Shown here: one piece after another, positions 39,206 through 50,642 of the stretch
Layout of the letters: every line of letters starts with the position of its first letter
Numbering within the stretch: the first letter of the stretch is position 1
NCBI GenBank assembly: GCA_005406025.1
Contig: BGZK01000002.1
Location: 1-64,000, forward strand
Source of the DNA: Eumeta japonica
Lineage: Eukaryota > Arthropoda > Insecta > Lepidoptera > Psychidae
Direction of reading: 5' to 3'
DNA length: 64,000 nucleotides
Translations under genes and position numbers: made by a program
Notes under the pieces: model-generated
The model's input: the letters and a program-made list of their open reading frames with translations, nothing else
Told to the model about the DNA's origin: nothing
The model's database searches: none

Positions 39206-39269
39206 TGACGTCATTATAAAGTATTACGAGATAATCGGAAAAAGCACTACGTATAAAACAAAACCACGT
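39206..39269 (-). promoter_or_regulatory. CRE/UPR-like motifs upstream of Fic
   Basis: Within 70-135 bp upstream of the Fic start are a perfect CRE palindrome TGACGTCA (39206-39213) and, on the gene's strand, ACGTGG (39264-39269). These resemble ATF6/XBP1/CREB-type sites. Fic genes are induced by ER stress in animals, which makes them plausible; occupancy is inferred. Confidence 0.4.
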
Positions 39270-41380
39270 AAGTCAAAAATTCCTGACATCACTTTTCGTT
39301 TAAGCTGTGTTACCATCTTGTCCTAGTAGATAAACTGCTGTGTAAAAAAAAGGTAGCATGTTTAAAAAAAACTGTAAAATACTATAAATTCTTAGAAACA
39401 AAATTGGATATATTGCAATTTATTTCAGCTAATATAAATAAAATTGGAATTTACGTATGTCTTTGATTTCTAAATAAAAGCTTCATAAGCTTCTCAGTAC
39501 TTACTTGCACTATGAGCTTATTTGCACGTTATGGAAACTTAAATACTCTTTAATTTTTTTCGTATCTGTCCAATTATATGTTCAAGCTTGTTGAAAGAAT
39601 CCCGACTTAACAGATCTTTTATTAGCAGGTAAAGGACATTTTAAAGATTAATCAAGACAACTGCTTATGCCAAAAATATTTGTCGTTCTTCTGTAAAAAT
39701 TGCAAAATTGTAGAAAATATGAGCAAAGATCATTCATCATTTAGTTCATGGCAGTATCAATATGTTATCCTCTTTTCCTATTGTCTACTAGTTTTTACCT
39801 TCAGATTCGCTCGCATAGGCATAAATTATTAAATTCTTCATCTTGTATGTTGCCCCATCACGAAATAAAAATTTCGATCGCTAACCTGTTCGCGATTCTG
39901 AAGTCGGTGCCGTCTTTTGAATCCAACTCCGGTTTTGATTTAAGGAGATTGCGATTTCATTCTCAGTCTGGGTTCTGCTTCAAAATTTGGTCTCAGTATA
40001 CTGTTTCTTATCCTCTTGATTCTAATTTTGATCCCAAACTCGATTTTGACCTCGGTCTTATTTTTTATTTCGATCCCGGTCTATTTAAATTTTATAACAT
40101 TGTTTAAAGAGGTACATTTAAATGCTTATTGTGTACAATAACAAGTTTATGAACAAAGACAGTCTCATTACTTTAGTTGATTTATACTAATAATTATTTA
40201 TTTACCTCTTATATTTTTTCTGTGTTATAAGAGTTAATGATATTAGAAATTCAAATGCATAGCTCAAAAATTCTACTAAAATAAAAGTTATGGAAATGTC
40301 AGCTTTGTTAAATTCTACAAGTAAAAAATTGGTTATAAAATAAAATTAATCTTTATGTTATAAAATAAATTTAGTCTTATAACACAAGTCTCAAGCGACA
40401 ACAGTCGATGAAAATAATAAATGCCAAGTTTGACAAGTACTGAATTTAATTTCAGTTCATTCTCATATGTGACGCAGAAAAGCAACTATTTTTGACGTGA
40501 ATACGTATTTAAATTTGCTTCCATAGTGAGGGGCAATTGAGAATTCTGATGATAACGAAATCGGGGGGAAACAGTTTGATGCTGCAGATACATATCTGTC
40601 ATTTACATACAAAATTTAATTACACCACTCGATGGTTAAATTATGGTTAAAGATCAAAGAATTTGTTGTTTAGTGAGGAATCTGAAACATTGCGCACAGC
40701 GAAGGGGAAGTAACCGATATTTTGAGGTCGTTTCGTTGCATTACAAAATTTCTTTTTATTATAAGTTTTGACTAGGAGAAGCTACAATTTTCGTTTAAGT
40801 TTCAATCGTCAGCTCTTATCAAAATCTATCGATTGCATATATAAAATATTAGTGAGAGAAGTTATAGAAAACATATAGTGTTAAGGAAAAATATTAAATA
40901 AATAATGCAATAACCACCTATAATCGTCAAAAGCCAAGTCAAAATATAAAGATGAAATACGGTTGGAAAGGGCTTCTCAATAACAATTCAGGGATATCCA
41001 TAACATACTACATGACTACCGGAAACATAAAAGAATGAAGACGTCCGAGCAGATCAACGGCGGCATCAGTACACCTGCGGCCGGGGCGACCGAGCCTATA
41101 CAAATGGATGATGTAATCGCTTCTATATCAACACTGAACATCCGCGCACTTAGTGTTAAATTGGACAATATTATTTGTTTTATACTTACGGATTTAGGTT
41201 AAGAATTGTTTTGTGGTTTTTATTAAAGTATTTTGAGTGTCGTGTTTTATTACTCAGGTAAGGATTAGTTGTAAGAAATTATATATCGTTTGCCTGTATT
41301 CGTATTGTTTATTGTATTTAGTGTTTTTTGCCTTGTTTATTTTGATGTGTCGTATTTAATTATAAATACGAATTAAGTGT
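39270..41380. other. Fic upstream region, mostly unassigned
   Basis: AT-rich. A pyrimidine-rich stretch of degenerate GATTTTGATCCCGG-like words lies at about 39.90-40.09 kb. A short open frame lies at 41035-41202. No further gene recognised. Confidence 0.4.
41035..41202 (+). CDS. Short unassigned open frame, 55 codons
   Basis: ATG at 41035 in the context AAAGAATGA starts MKTSEQINGGISTPAAGATE, continues PIQMDDVIASISTLNIRALS and ends at TAA 41200-41202. The first 30 codons are GC-rich relative to the flanks, which suggests coding or former coding sequence. A possible donor GAT/GTAATC lies inside. It may be a first exon, a small peptide gene or a remnant of a mobile element gag. No family is recognised. 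Confidence 0.25.
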   Translation: MKTSEQINGGISTPAAGATEPIQMDDVIASISTLNIRALSVKLDNIICFILTDLG

Positions 41381-41899
41381 GATGTGCATATGAGTTGCAT
41401 ACGAAATTGTGCCTTGGCGGGGAAGATCAACAGAGGCCTAAAACCGCGGTGGATGTTACCGTGCGGCCGCGAATCGGTGTTCCGAGCGCATGTGGCGTTA
41501 ATGAGTAAAAATGCAAAGTGCATGGCCACACCACCTCAATTAAAATGTATGCAACTCATATGTGCAGGTGGATGCGCCATCTATAAATTGCAGCGGAATT
41601 GGTGCATCCGTCACAGTTGTACTCTGTGCGTGACATATGAAGTTCCGTTAAAATTAAGAAGTATTGATCACATGAAAATGCTGTCCATCATTTGCCCACC
41701 ACACCGCAAGAAATCCGTTCTTCAAAGTCTATGAAGAATAATAAAAAGTGCGGGCTTACGCGGCGATAGCCGAAATCGCCGTTACAATTGATTATGTGCG
41801 AACATCGATTATTAAAGACACAAAAACGGCAGCATGAACAAAACATTAAAGCCAGCGTAGCTAATGCATTTTTCGTTAAGAGCGCGGCTGTCCGTAACA
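41380..41899 (-). repeat. Candidate 3' LTR of the BEL/Pao element (outer edge uncertain)
   Basis: Starts TGTTACGGAC directly after the polypurine tract. The outer edge is a guess. A 16-bp inverted pair GCATATGAGTTGCATAC / GTATGCAACTCATATG (about 41387-41403 and 41546-41562) lies within it. No second LTR copy was found for confirmation. Confidence 0.45.
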
Positions 41900-41910
41900 T
41901 TCTCCCCTTC

Positions 41911-43207
41911 GGTGCGTAGCACCAGACTTCAGGACACGGAGCAGCTGCCGCCTCGGATGACACCAGCACGACGATTTTCGAAGTGGGACGCCGAAAAATG
42001 CCTCCAGTTGTTTCGACGTCCACCACATGGACTTGGTTGTCAGGATCCGGGTAGGTCTTCTTTATTTTGCCTCGAGGATACGAGTATCGAGGTGATGATG
42101 TGTCGACGATTAGCACGATGTGGCCCTCGGCCGGCGTGTGATATGTAGGGTCGCTGCGCGCCCGGCTGGGCACCTGAGTAGGCAAGTACTCCTTCAACCA
42201 CATCTGGCACAAGTTATCAGTGAGGCGTTGATATATTCGCCAATTTACAAGCCCAAGGAGCAAACTGGCCCGCTGCGGCAGTGCCGCAGGAATGTCCGAT
42301 TAATATGAGACCTTCGGCCTCCGTAGGTTCGATGTCCACTTCCGTGAACGGCCTGGAGTTGACAATGTGATCAGCTTCCAGTGGTAGGGTGTTGACAATT
42401 TCTTCGTGAGGGCTCCTCTTTCTCAAAGTAGCGGCCAACGCGGTTTTTACAGATCGCAACAAACGTTCCCAGGCGCCACCCATGTTCGGAGCGCCGGAAG
42501 GTATAAGCATCCATAATATGGTGCCGATGTCGGCCTCTTTCTTTATTTCCTTGTGTACCTCTCGTGTGTTCATCAATTTTTTATTTTCGCCAAAAAAAAA
42601 TTGTACCATTATCCGAGTATATCACTCTCGGAGTTCCTCTTCGAGTAATAAATCGACGCAAATCCTTAATAATAGAGTCTGACGAAAAGGATTCCGTCAG
42701 TTTAATCTGTACGGCGCGTGTTGACAAGCATGTGAATAGTGCCCCGTATTTCTTTTCATGTCTGCGTCCTACCGTCACTGCCATAGGCCCGAAATAATGA
42801 ACCCCTGTACACGTGAAAGGAGGTTGATGATGATAAAGGCGTTGGGGAGGTAGATCGTTCTCCGCAGACGGCATTTTTGGCAGACTTTTGTTGATTCTGC
42901 ACCATTGACATTCATAGCTGATTTTTCTCAGTTTCTATCGCAACGATGTGATGTAATGTCTGATCTCGTTTGTCACGATATTGTGGTTTCCGTGATTAAA
43001 CTTTTCGTGATAATGTTTTATAACCAATTTTGCGATCGAATCATCGCCACTGAGCACAGCGGGGCGATTCAGAGTAAACGTCACATCCGTAGCGGCCTTT
43101 ATTCTTCCTTTCAGATGAAGAACGCCGTTTTCAATAATTTCCATAGACGACTTCTTCATGCGATCGTTTTGCCTTTTCGTATGAGTTTCGTTTCTTTTTC
43201 GAAACAT
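41911..43207 (-). pseudogene. BEL/Pao integrase region
   Basis: Frames 42935-43207 (His/His zinc-binding part, YHEKFNHGNHNIV), 42581-42874 (core: TGVHYFGPM, where the first catalytic Asp appears as His; VIYSDNGT retains the second), 42217-42609 (APNMGGAWERLLRSVKTAL, third acidic residue retained) and the C-terminal part of 41688-42263 (GHIVLIVDTSSPRYSYPRGK and RRPTSKIVVLV). The frames are separated by shifts; the A-run at about 42592-42600 is one of them. Confidence 0.85.
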
Positions 43208-43529
43208 TTTTGCGCCTCGAGCAAAAGTAAAGTGTGGACCCTTTGGATATAATCACAATTCAAATTTAAAAGGCGCCGATCGTTTTCATTACGATTTTAT
43301 CGCATTTTTGTGGTGGCGTTTGCGTTTTCATTTTCGTGCGCTTCCACGCTGGGTCGAGGCTTGTTTTAGTTGCCATTCTCTTTCGATTCGATGCGATTTC
43401 GGGTCAACCTTTCGTTTGACCCAAAATAAATCAATCACTTGCAATACTCTAGCTATACTGCGGAGTATTTGGGTCCAACTCGAGAATCGACTCACATTTG
43501 GTATGACTTGTGAGAATTTTCATTAACCG

Positions 43530-44150
43530 GTGTCAACTTCGTACACGACCTTTCCTCCCCCGTCGTCCACTTTCAAGAATTTCCTGCGGCCATTCATCTT
43601 CGTTTTTGCACAGGAAAACCGGGTCGCGGAACCACCGATGCGTTTCATCGAATTCAGTAGCAGGGCCTCGTGTCGCGTCATCGGCGACGTATAATTTCAT
43701 AGGTACCCATCTCCAGTATTTTACCGTCGTGTGTTCCTCCAATTCGGCTAGGCGATGAACAACAAATGGTTTGAACGATTGCGGGTGAGAGCGGATCTAA
43801 GATAGGACTGTTTGAGTCCTAATAGGAAAGGTCCAAAATATTTTTGGATCACGTTCAATTCAATTTCGTCCAAAATCGATGAAGCCAGTGGAGCGCCCGG
43901 TACCGCCGCTTGCAAATCGAGCCGAGGGATCGATATTATTTTAAAGAGAGCGACGCGAGTCTTTCCTACTATTAGCGAAACTGCAGTTTCGTGTTCGCTC
44001 AATTTCACACGCCAATACACGGCCGCTGCATACGACCTTTCGCTCGCGACGACGAACACGTGTATCTCCCCCTCGGTGTGGCCGGGTGATATACATCGAG
44101 GTATTTTGATCGATGACAATTATATGATTTCGTTCACCCATTTCAGTCAC
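43530..44150 (-). pseudogene. BEL/Pao RNase H region
   Basis: Frame 43748-44119 has IKIPRCISPG, then GEIHVFVVASERSYAAAVYW and KIISIPRLDLQAAV. In the usual BEL pattern FVDASE the Asp is catalytic; here it reads Val (FVVASE), so it would be inactive. Frame 43533-43742 continues the connection domain. Described as a broken copy. Confidence 0.8.
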
Positions 44151-44479
44151 TTTTTATATTCATCGATTTTCGTCCCAGTCGATCCCCGATCTCCATATAT
44201 CCTGAAGCATACTTTTGCCCGTGATCAGGACGGGCGAGGCTAGACCTAGCGGATCGAAAACAAACAGTACTGCACTCGTGACTTGTCGTTTTGTCAGTGG
44301 AAGTGACGTTTTCAATATTTCGATAGGCGTGTTCCGCAGGCCGAGGTTGAAACCCAGGGTGTCATTTTGGATATCCCACTGCAGACCAAGGGTTTTTAAA
44401 TGTATGTATCGCCTCCGAGTTGCACATAATCATCATTTCATGTATCATACATCTCATTCGGAACTTAAATCTCGTTACT

Positions 44480-45310
44480 AGCCCAACCACTTAACTTGAA
44501 GGCCGTTTTCCGGTAAATCTCGCATACTTGTTTTGAAACATGCTTAGCTTTCTCAATACTATCGAAACTTTTCAAGAAGTCATCAACGTAATGATCTAAT
44601 CGTATCGCTTTACACGCCTCTGGGTACTCAAAGTTCGAATTTTGAAAAGTAGCGATTTTTTATATAGATCGCTGTACAAGGTGAAGAGGCGGCGCTGAAA
44701 ATCAATGACGTCATTCGATACTCTTGTGGATTTTCATCCAAGTTATTTCGCCAAAGAAATCGTAAGCTGTCTTGATCTTCCTCTCTAATTTTCACCCGCA
44801 GGAACATTTCTTTGATGTCCGCCAGCACCGCTACGCGTCCTTGTCTGAATCGAACAAGCACACCCAAAAATGATCGTATCAAATCGGGGTCCGTGAGTAA
44901 AGCGTCATTCAAACATCTTCCATTCGTTCAACGCACAAGCGTTTAGATGTGAATTTATTCGGCGCTGGCTCTGCGTACTCATTTTTTAAGAGATAATTGA
45001 TCTGTTTACAATATTCGTTTTTCCAACAATCATTTTTCAACAATTTCTTTTTTATGCCGCGTAGACGTCGCATTGCGGTATCATAACTCTCAGGCATCAC
45101 TTTGTCATCCGACTTCCACAATAGGCAAGTTTCGAATTGACCGGTCGGTAATTTAACACTATTGCTATCGAGCAATGCGAGCACCCTCTCTTCTGGATCG
45201 TGACTCGGTTTACGCGGAGCTACGTTGAGGGATTCAATGTCGAAACGCCAATTCACAATATCGTTCATTTTATCATTGGAAGTGACGGACGGTCGTAGGT
45301 GATGTATCAT
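44480..45310 (-). pseudogene. BEL/Pao reverse transcriptase region, frame-broken
   Basis: Frame 44909-45310 covers the segment before the RT and overlaps by a few bases the frame at 44628-44912, which holds the motif A block ADIKEMFLRVKIREED and the EYRMTSLIFSAASSPC block. The catalytic motif YVDD follows in another frame at 44579-44590 (HYVDDFLKSF). The frame shift around 44.63 kb and stops downstream inactivate it. Confidence 0.88.
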
Positions 45311-45406
45311 ATTTATTGGCCTTTATAAACTGAAACTGCACCCATGTAAGACCCAGCCCAGTTGGATCAAGGAAGCCGCTGGCTGGGTCACGCGACCGTT
45401 TTTAAT

Positions 45407-46386
45407 TTATCGCGATATAATTAAGCCCCAATTATGTGCGGCGGCGTCATAAATCAAACTTTCAGCGATATCTCTCAAGAGCGAGCAGGCTGCGACAGTG
45501 GCGCGCTCTATGCGCTGTGGAGCCAGCTTCAAGTTTCTCATGGTCTGAATTGTCATATATCTCATGTTTAGAGAAAATAAGACTTTAATTTTGACTCGAA
45601 TGACCCGGGATCCTTCATCGGCTATTTCGTTACCACTGACCCTCGAGACGTGCAATGTTTCGCGGCGTCCTTTCGCTCCGATTCGATTTACCACCTGCTC
45701 GTTGATTAAGGTGACAGTGGAGCCTTCGTCAAGGAGTGTGTGGACTTTCAGCGATTCTCCAGGGCCATACCGCTCAACTGGAACAATTTTCGAAAACAAA
45801 CGCATCGTATTAACGTTATTTACAGATATCGCTGCGTGATCAGTGACGATGGCTGTCGTCTGGGCGGTTCCATGACCCTCTCTCGTGGTCGGCTCTTGGT
45901 GAAGTAGCCTATGATGTCCACCTTGACATGTCTTAGAGGGATTTCTTCTACACGTAGCTTGCATGTGATGGCCCTTCAGGCATCGGAAACAGGTGCCAAG
46001 TTTTTTGCGACGTTCCATCTTTCACTCATATTTAATTTCTCAAATTCGCTGCAGTTGGGTAAGCCGTGCTCACTACTGCAAAGCGGACACATAATTTTCA
46101 TATTCACTGATAACCGATTCGGTGGTTGAAAGGCAGTGTGCGAATTCAAATTGTTATTGTCGTTCATTCGTTCGTTCGTTGTGCGCGGGCGTCGTTCCGG
46201 TGCAAGCCTCGAATTTCGACTGCCGCTTTTCTCTATCGGCTCGGAGGCGCTGCACTGGTCGTCCATCTTATTCAAAAAAGTCGACAACATCATAAGTTCT
46301 AGCTCGTCGGTGTCTTGAGAATCTTTATATTCGCACCATTTAAATTTCAGGATATCGCTGAATTTATCAATTATCTCATCGGTCAT
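45407..46386 (-). pseudogene. BEL/Pao gag end, zinc knuckle and protease
   Basis: Two overlapping minus frames (45976-46386 and 45407-46018). The first is gag-like, ending MCPLCSSEHGLPNCSEFEKL. The second has the zinc knuckle CFRCLKGHHMQATC at about 45950-45991 and the aspartic protease motif LLDEGSTVTLI near 45730, where the family usually has a DDGS or DSGS type sequence. The gag N-terminus is missing. Confidence 0.8.
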
Positions 46387-46519
46387 TTCGGAGGCGAACA
46401 GTTAGCTCAATTTATTCAATGTAGTTATGAACGCAACACAATTATTTACTTTATTAGCGACAGAGCTAATGTCGCTCATTCCGTCATTCATTGGCGCCAT
46501 ACGTCTCCATTCATGTAGC

Positions 46520-47312
46520 TCCTGTTTAATGATAGCGTCAGGTCGTTCGAACCTGCGTTTAAGCACTTGCATAAATCATAGCGGGTCCATTTCAGTATAA
46601 ATCAAGGCTTGACAAGTTTCACGCGCTTCACCACAAAGCGCCTATGTTGGTGTTTAAATTGAAGATACGGTTAAAAGGATATTATAAGTTTAAAATCAAA
46701 ACTTCTTTTTTGGAACCCATAATAAAAAAGAAAATTTAAGAATTGATAAACAATAATTAATTTAACCATTACGAACATTCAATTTTCGATTGTCGACGTA
46801 CTTAGAATTTTGAACTGAAATTATGAGCAGTCAGGTAGTTACAGTTTAAACTTCGATATGTTCTTCTTTTTGGCAGTTAAGTTTTTCGTCCATTCTGGGG
46901 TGCTCTACGTTACTATATTTGAATGTTGACAACACATTTTAGAAAGATAAAGTAGGTAACTATAATCTATTGTCTAAAAATTACCAAAAACGACGTCGCA
47001 TGTAGTTTTATGAACTTAACCAGAAGCTTTTTATGACGCAAACTCAATGCAACGTGTTATATCACGTTTCATCGGATTCAATTCAATTCAACATTCACAA
47101 GACTTTTAAATGTTGTGAATGTTGTCTTGTGAATGTTGTTTTTTTTTTCATTAAGAAACAGATTATTTGCAGTAAAACGTTTTTCTACTTTGGAGATACC
47201 AACGGACGCCTAGTTGGGTTTTAAACAATTTATGCAATTGTCCTTGATATTTTGTTTTATTTCCAACATCTTCATCTTAATACGCAATAATAGTACATAG
47301 CGTCTGTCGGTT
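46520..47312. other. Sequence between BEL element and hAT MITE
   Basis: AT-rich; no gene. A small inverted repeat (CAACATTCACAAGAC and its complement) lies near 47.09-47.14 kb. No 5' LTR of the neighbouring BEL copy was identified. Confidence 0.4.
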
Positions 47313-47320
47313 GCTGTCTT

Positions 47321-47507
47321 CAGTGGCGGCGCTACACCACTCGTGGACGTCGGCGACATCAGGTTTGCGAGGCCTCTTTTTAATAACTTGTAGGCAAAAC
47401 TTTTTGCGAGGCCTCTTTTTAATAACAAACTTTTTTGTTTGCGAGGCCCCTTCAGGCGCGAGGCCGTCGGCGGTCGCCGACGTCGCCGACGCCTAGCGCC
47501 GCCACTG
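47321..47507. mobile_element. hAT-type MITE, 187 bp, with 8-bp target duplication
   Basis: Perfect 14-bp inverted ends CAGTGGCGGCGCTA, flanked by the perfect direct repeat GCTGTCTT at 47313-47320 and 47508-47515. An 8-bp duplication with CAGTGGCG ends is the hAT signature. The inside is GC-rich with a duplicated GCGAGGCCTCTTTTTAATAA block and has no coding capacity. Likely a fairly recent insertion, since both ends and duplication are unchanged. Confidence 0.93.
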
Positions 47508-47515
47508 GCTGTCTT

Positions 47516-50477
47516 TATAGAGAAAATTGTGGAGAAATTGTACAACAGAAGGACCAAGACTTTCTATCGTCTTTATACTTATACGAGATAAGACATATAA
47601 AATAACGTTTTCTCCTTGGTATTCGATTCACGAATTACACTTTTGATAAGAGGAAATACTAAATATTCTTGGTGTAACATTAGATTAAATTCGCATTTTT
47701 ACGTGGACGTATAGGCTTGTATTTATATTCAAGTTGTAAAGACAATGTTTCAATCAATATCTGGTTAATCGACGTGCATCCTTTTTCGGTTTTGCCCTTA
47801 TGTTATTTCATTTAGAGCAGGTGCCACGAAGGGCGAAGTACGGCTCGGAATCTCCTTCATCAATCACGTACAAAAACAGCTGAGGGTATCTCATACTTTG
47901 ATCTGTGGCGCACCTCGTGTCTAGTAGGCTGTGCTCGCTTAAAATATATTTACACCTTATGTAGTAAATTAGCTAGAGCAGGGAATACATCTCCCTGCAA
48001 TTGAGGAAGAGTGATATGATATGTTGGGGAATCTTAGGAAAGGGTCGCCGTAGACGCTTCATAGTTTAAATATAGGATCTAGAGTTTGAAAAAAACTTTT
48101 CTTATCCTTTGATAATTGATTGAAGTAATTTTTTTTTGAACGTATTTAAATATAAAAAAATTAACAATGTAAAAACTTCCAATAAAATCTTTCTGCCATT
48201 ATCTTTAATTAATCAATATTTTGAATTATATGTCTATTGAAATTTGCCTATGCCATATCATAAGTATGCATATTGAGAAATATTATGTGAAGTTAGTACT
48301 AATTGATTTCGACCTTTACGACTATTTAAAGTTATACATAAAATTAATAAAAACTTTGGTATTTTGATTTCAGTTCATACCCATCTAAATCCTGTTACAA
48401 AAATGTAAAATTACGTCTCATTGAGGAGCATTTGCCTAAAAATTGCATAAAAGCAGTAAAAATGTTACTGTTAAAAATGTTAATTTAAAAAAACTACTAA
48501 TATTAGTTTATATGTATTTAGTTTTCCGTAATTTTTGTTTTACGTAGTATTTCAAAACTTCTCGCTCGTAAGCTGGCACAATTAAACCTACATATGAATA
48601 GTAATTTAATTTATTTATACAGAATGGTTTTTATCATGCATCATTTCGCAAATATTTATAATCTTCTTCCTTTGTAAAACAATTTTGTCAAAAAAACTAT
48701 ATTCATCAAAGTAGCCGTTTCTAAGAAAAATAGCTTAGAACATTTTCGTATAAATGCTGTACTGACAACCTTAAAACCGTTGACGCACAGGTACCGTGCT
48801 AAAGGTTGGGAGGAGGGGAGAGGCTTGGGCCAACCACAAAAAAAGAAGGAGATTATGAATATGTATTTGCGAAAAGGTGCGTGATCGAAACCATAAACAT
48901 AAAATAAAACCATGTACGTTTTAGAGATTTCCTGCATATGAGTTTTTGCTGTGTTTTCTTTTTGTAAAAATTATGTTTTTAATGTCTACTCTTTGTCATC
49001 TGCGGAATAGTACGTAAATTAAGTAGTTTTATTGCCTACATTTCGTGATTTCACAGTTTTAAATAATTAGACTTAGATATTAATGTGATTGTGTGTATTC
49101 ATGGTATTAAATTAAGCATACATAATTTTTTTAAATATGCATGCGGTTCAATTGCAAATAAAGAAAAACACAGCGATTTTGTAATATTTTTATTCAGTAC
49201 GTTACTTTCTTTATAAACGTAGATTGTCAAAAAAGTTTATTTCAAATAATCAGATCATTGACAAAATAAAAATACCTTATAATAATAAATATCACTGATG
49301 TAATTATTTAAATACATACCTTCAACATTTATATTTTTATTAACTAAAACTAAACGTTAATTTAGTTAATTACATACAAAATTATATGTTAGTCTTGACA
49401 CTACAGAGAAAGCCACATTAAGCTGTGGTTTTCGTTGGATATATTACATTTATTTCCTCTGCATTTTCTACGTTCATAATGCACTCATTACAAATATCAA
49501 TATTTCGGAATCGAGAAAGCTTCGACCGACTCAGAAACATCTCAGTATTCGAAATGCATTTACAGCCTAATGTGACTAGAAATATTGTCAGTCCATAATG
49601 TTGAAGTTGATGTATACTTATGTGTTACAAAATATCGTCGTTGAGAATGAGAACCTTTTACTTGATGTTTTTGTAAAACTTAATTCGACATAAGACGGTA
49701 CTTTACAGTGAAATCTTTATTCAGTTGCAAATTACATTATATTTTATTTGCATGTTATTGCTTTAATTTTGCCTCTAAATTAAAATTTAATTCTTGTCTA
49801 AAGTACTTGCTATGTCTTTGCTTTATACAAGTGTGTATTGTTGTAGCAGCCGCTGCATTTTGGCAGCATTTTTTTGATTTATCGTAAAAATTGTCCATTG
49901 AAAGTTTTCAACACCAACAACGATATTGCTATAACTGTGTATTGGTATATAAAATGAACATGACTATTCAACGCTTTCATTGGCATTCTTTATTTTCTAA
50001 GAAATTATAGATAAGCATTTGCTGCATAAATTTTGACACTAATTAATGTTGTTTAATACAACATTATCCACAAATACAAAATTAGCCTTGCTTAAAACAA
50101 AAATACATAAAAATCACTGCATATTTATCTATACATGTATCATAATTTGCAACATTTGAAGCGCGCTTAAGCACAGCTTCCACGAAACATAACCCGAAGT
50201 TACGGTTGGGACAGCTGTTGCTTAGCTTCAATAAAATAATTTTCTTGGTTGTCACAAAAATATATTAAATTGCATAATTTAAAAGTATCTGCTGCAATAT
50301 TCATGGCTTCCAGCGCCTATACATTGAATGATGTTGCAAGTTGCAGCCGCGTCTCTGTCGTTTTATTGCCGTACTTACGGCACAATAATTACCCTAATTG
50401 TATGAGCATTGGATACAATTTTTAGTATCATCATACGTTTTTCTGAAAACGCTACTACAGTGATTGTTTGCGAATGT
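47516..50477. other. TMEM205-like gene 3' flank, no gene recognised
   Basis: AT-rich. A minus-strand polyadenylation signal (TTTATT on the + strand) lies at 50362-50367, about 110 bp past the TMEM205-like stop. A purine-rich patch lies near 48.80-48.85 kb. No gene seen. Confidence 0.45.
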
Positions 50478-50642
50478 CTAAATGCCACACATTGAATCGA
50501 TCAATATCATGATGGAGTAGACGCTGCACCCCATGGATATCATGGTGCCCGCCGCGACTGTGGAGTGGTACGAACGGAAGGCTTTTAACACTTTCATGTA
50601 ACGGGGGCAGTGTGCCAGTTCGCCCAAAATCAATTTTCCTAC
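50478..50642 (-). CDS. Tmem205: TMEM205-like last coding exon
   Basis: Minus-strand acceptor TTTTTCCAG, then GTA GGA AAA. Encodes VGKLILGELAHCPRYMKVLK, AFRSYHSTVAAGTMISMGCS and a final hydrophobic helix ending DSMCGI, stop TAG at 50478-50480. Confidence 0.88.
   Translation of the reverse strand, partial: VGKLILGELAHCPRYMKVLKAFRSYHSTVAAGTMISMGCSVYSIMILIDSMCGI

Larger units (their letters stand above)
41380..46500 (-). mobile_element. Broken BEL/Pao LTR retrotransposon
   Basis: On the minus strand the order is gag tail, zinc knuckle, protease, RT, RNase H, integrase, polypurine tract and a candidate 3' LTR, as in BEL/Pao. The polypurine tract (GAAGGGGAGAA on the minus strand) is at 41900-41910, followed by TGTTACGGAC, which I take as the LTR start (41899). 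The LTR's far end is not defined. No matching 5' LTR or gag start is seen to the right of 46.5 kb, so the copy is truncated at its 5' end. Frames are interrupted in several places. Confidence 0.9.

Noticed and set aside
43812..44243. 143-codon + frame over the BEL RNase H region
   Set aside because: Antisense shadow; the minus strand shows the expected BEL/Pao order and motifs.
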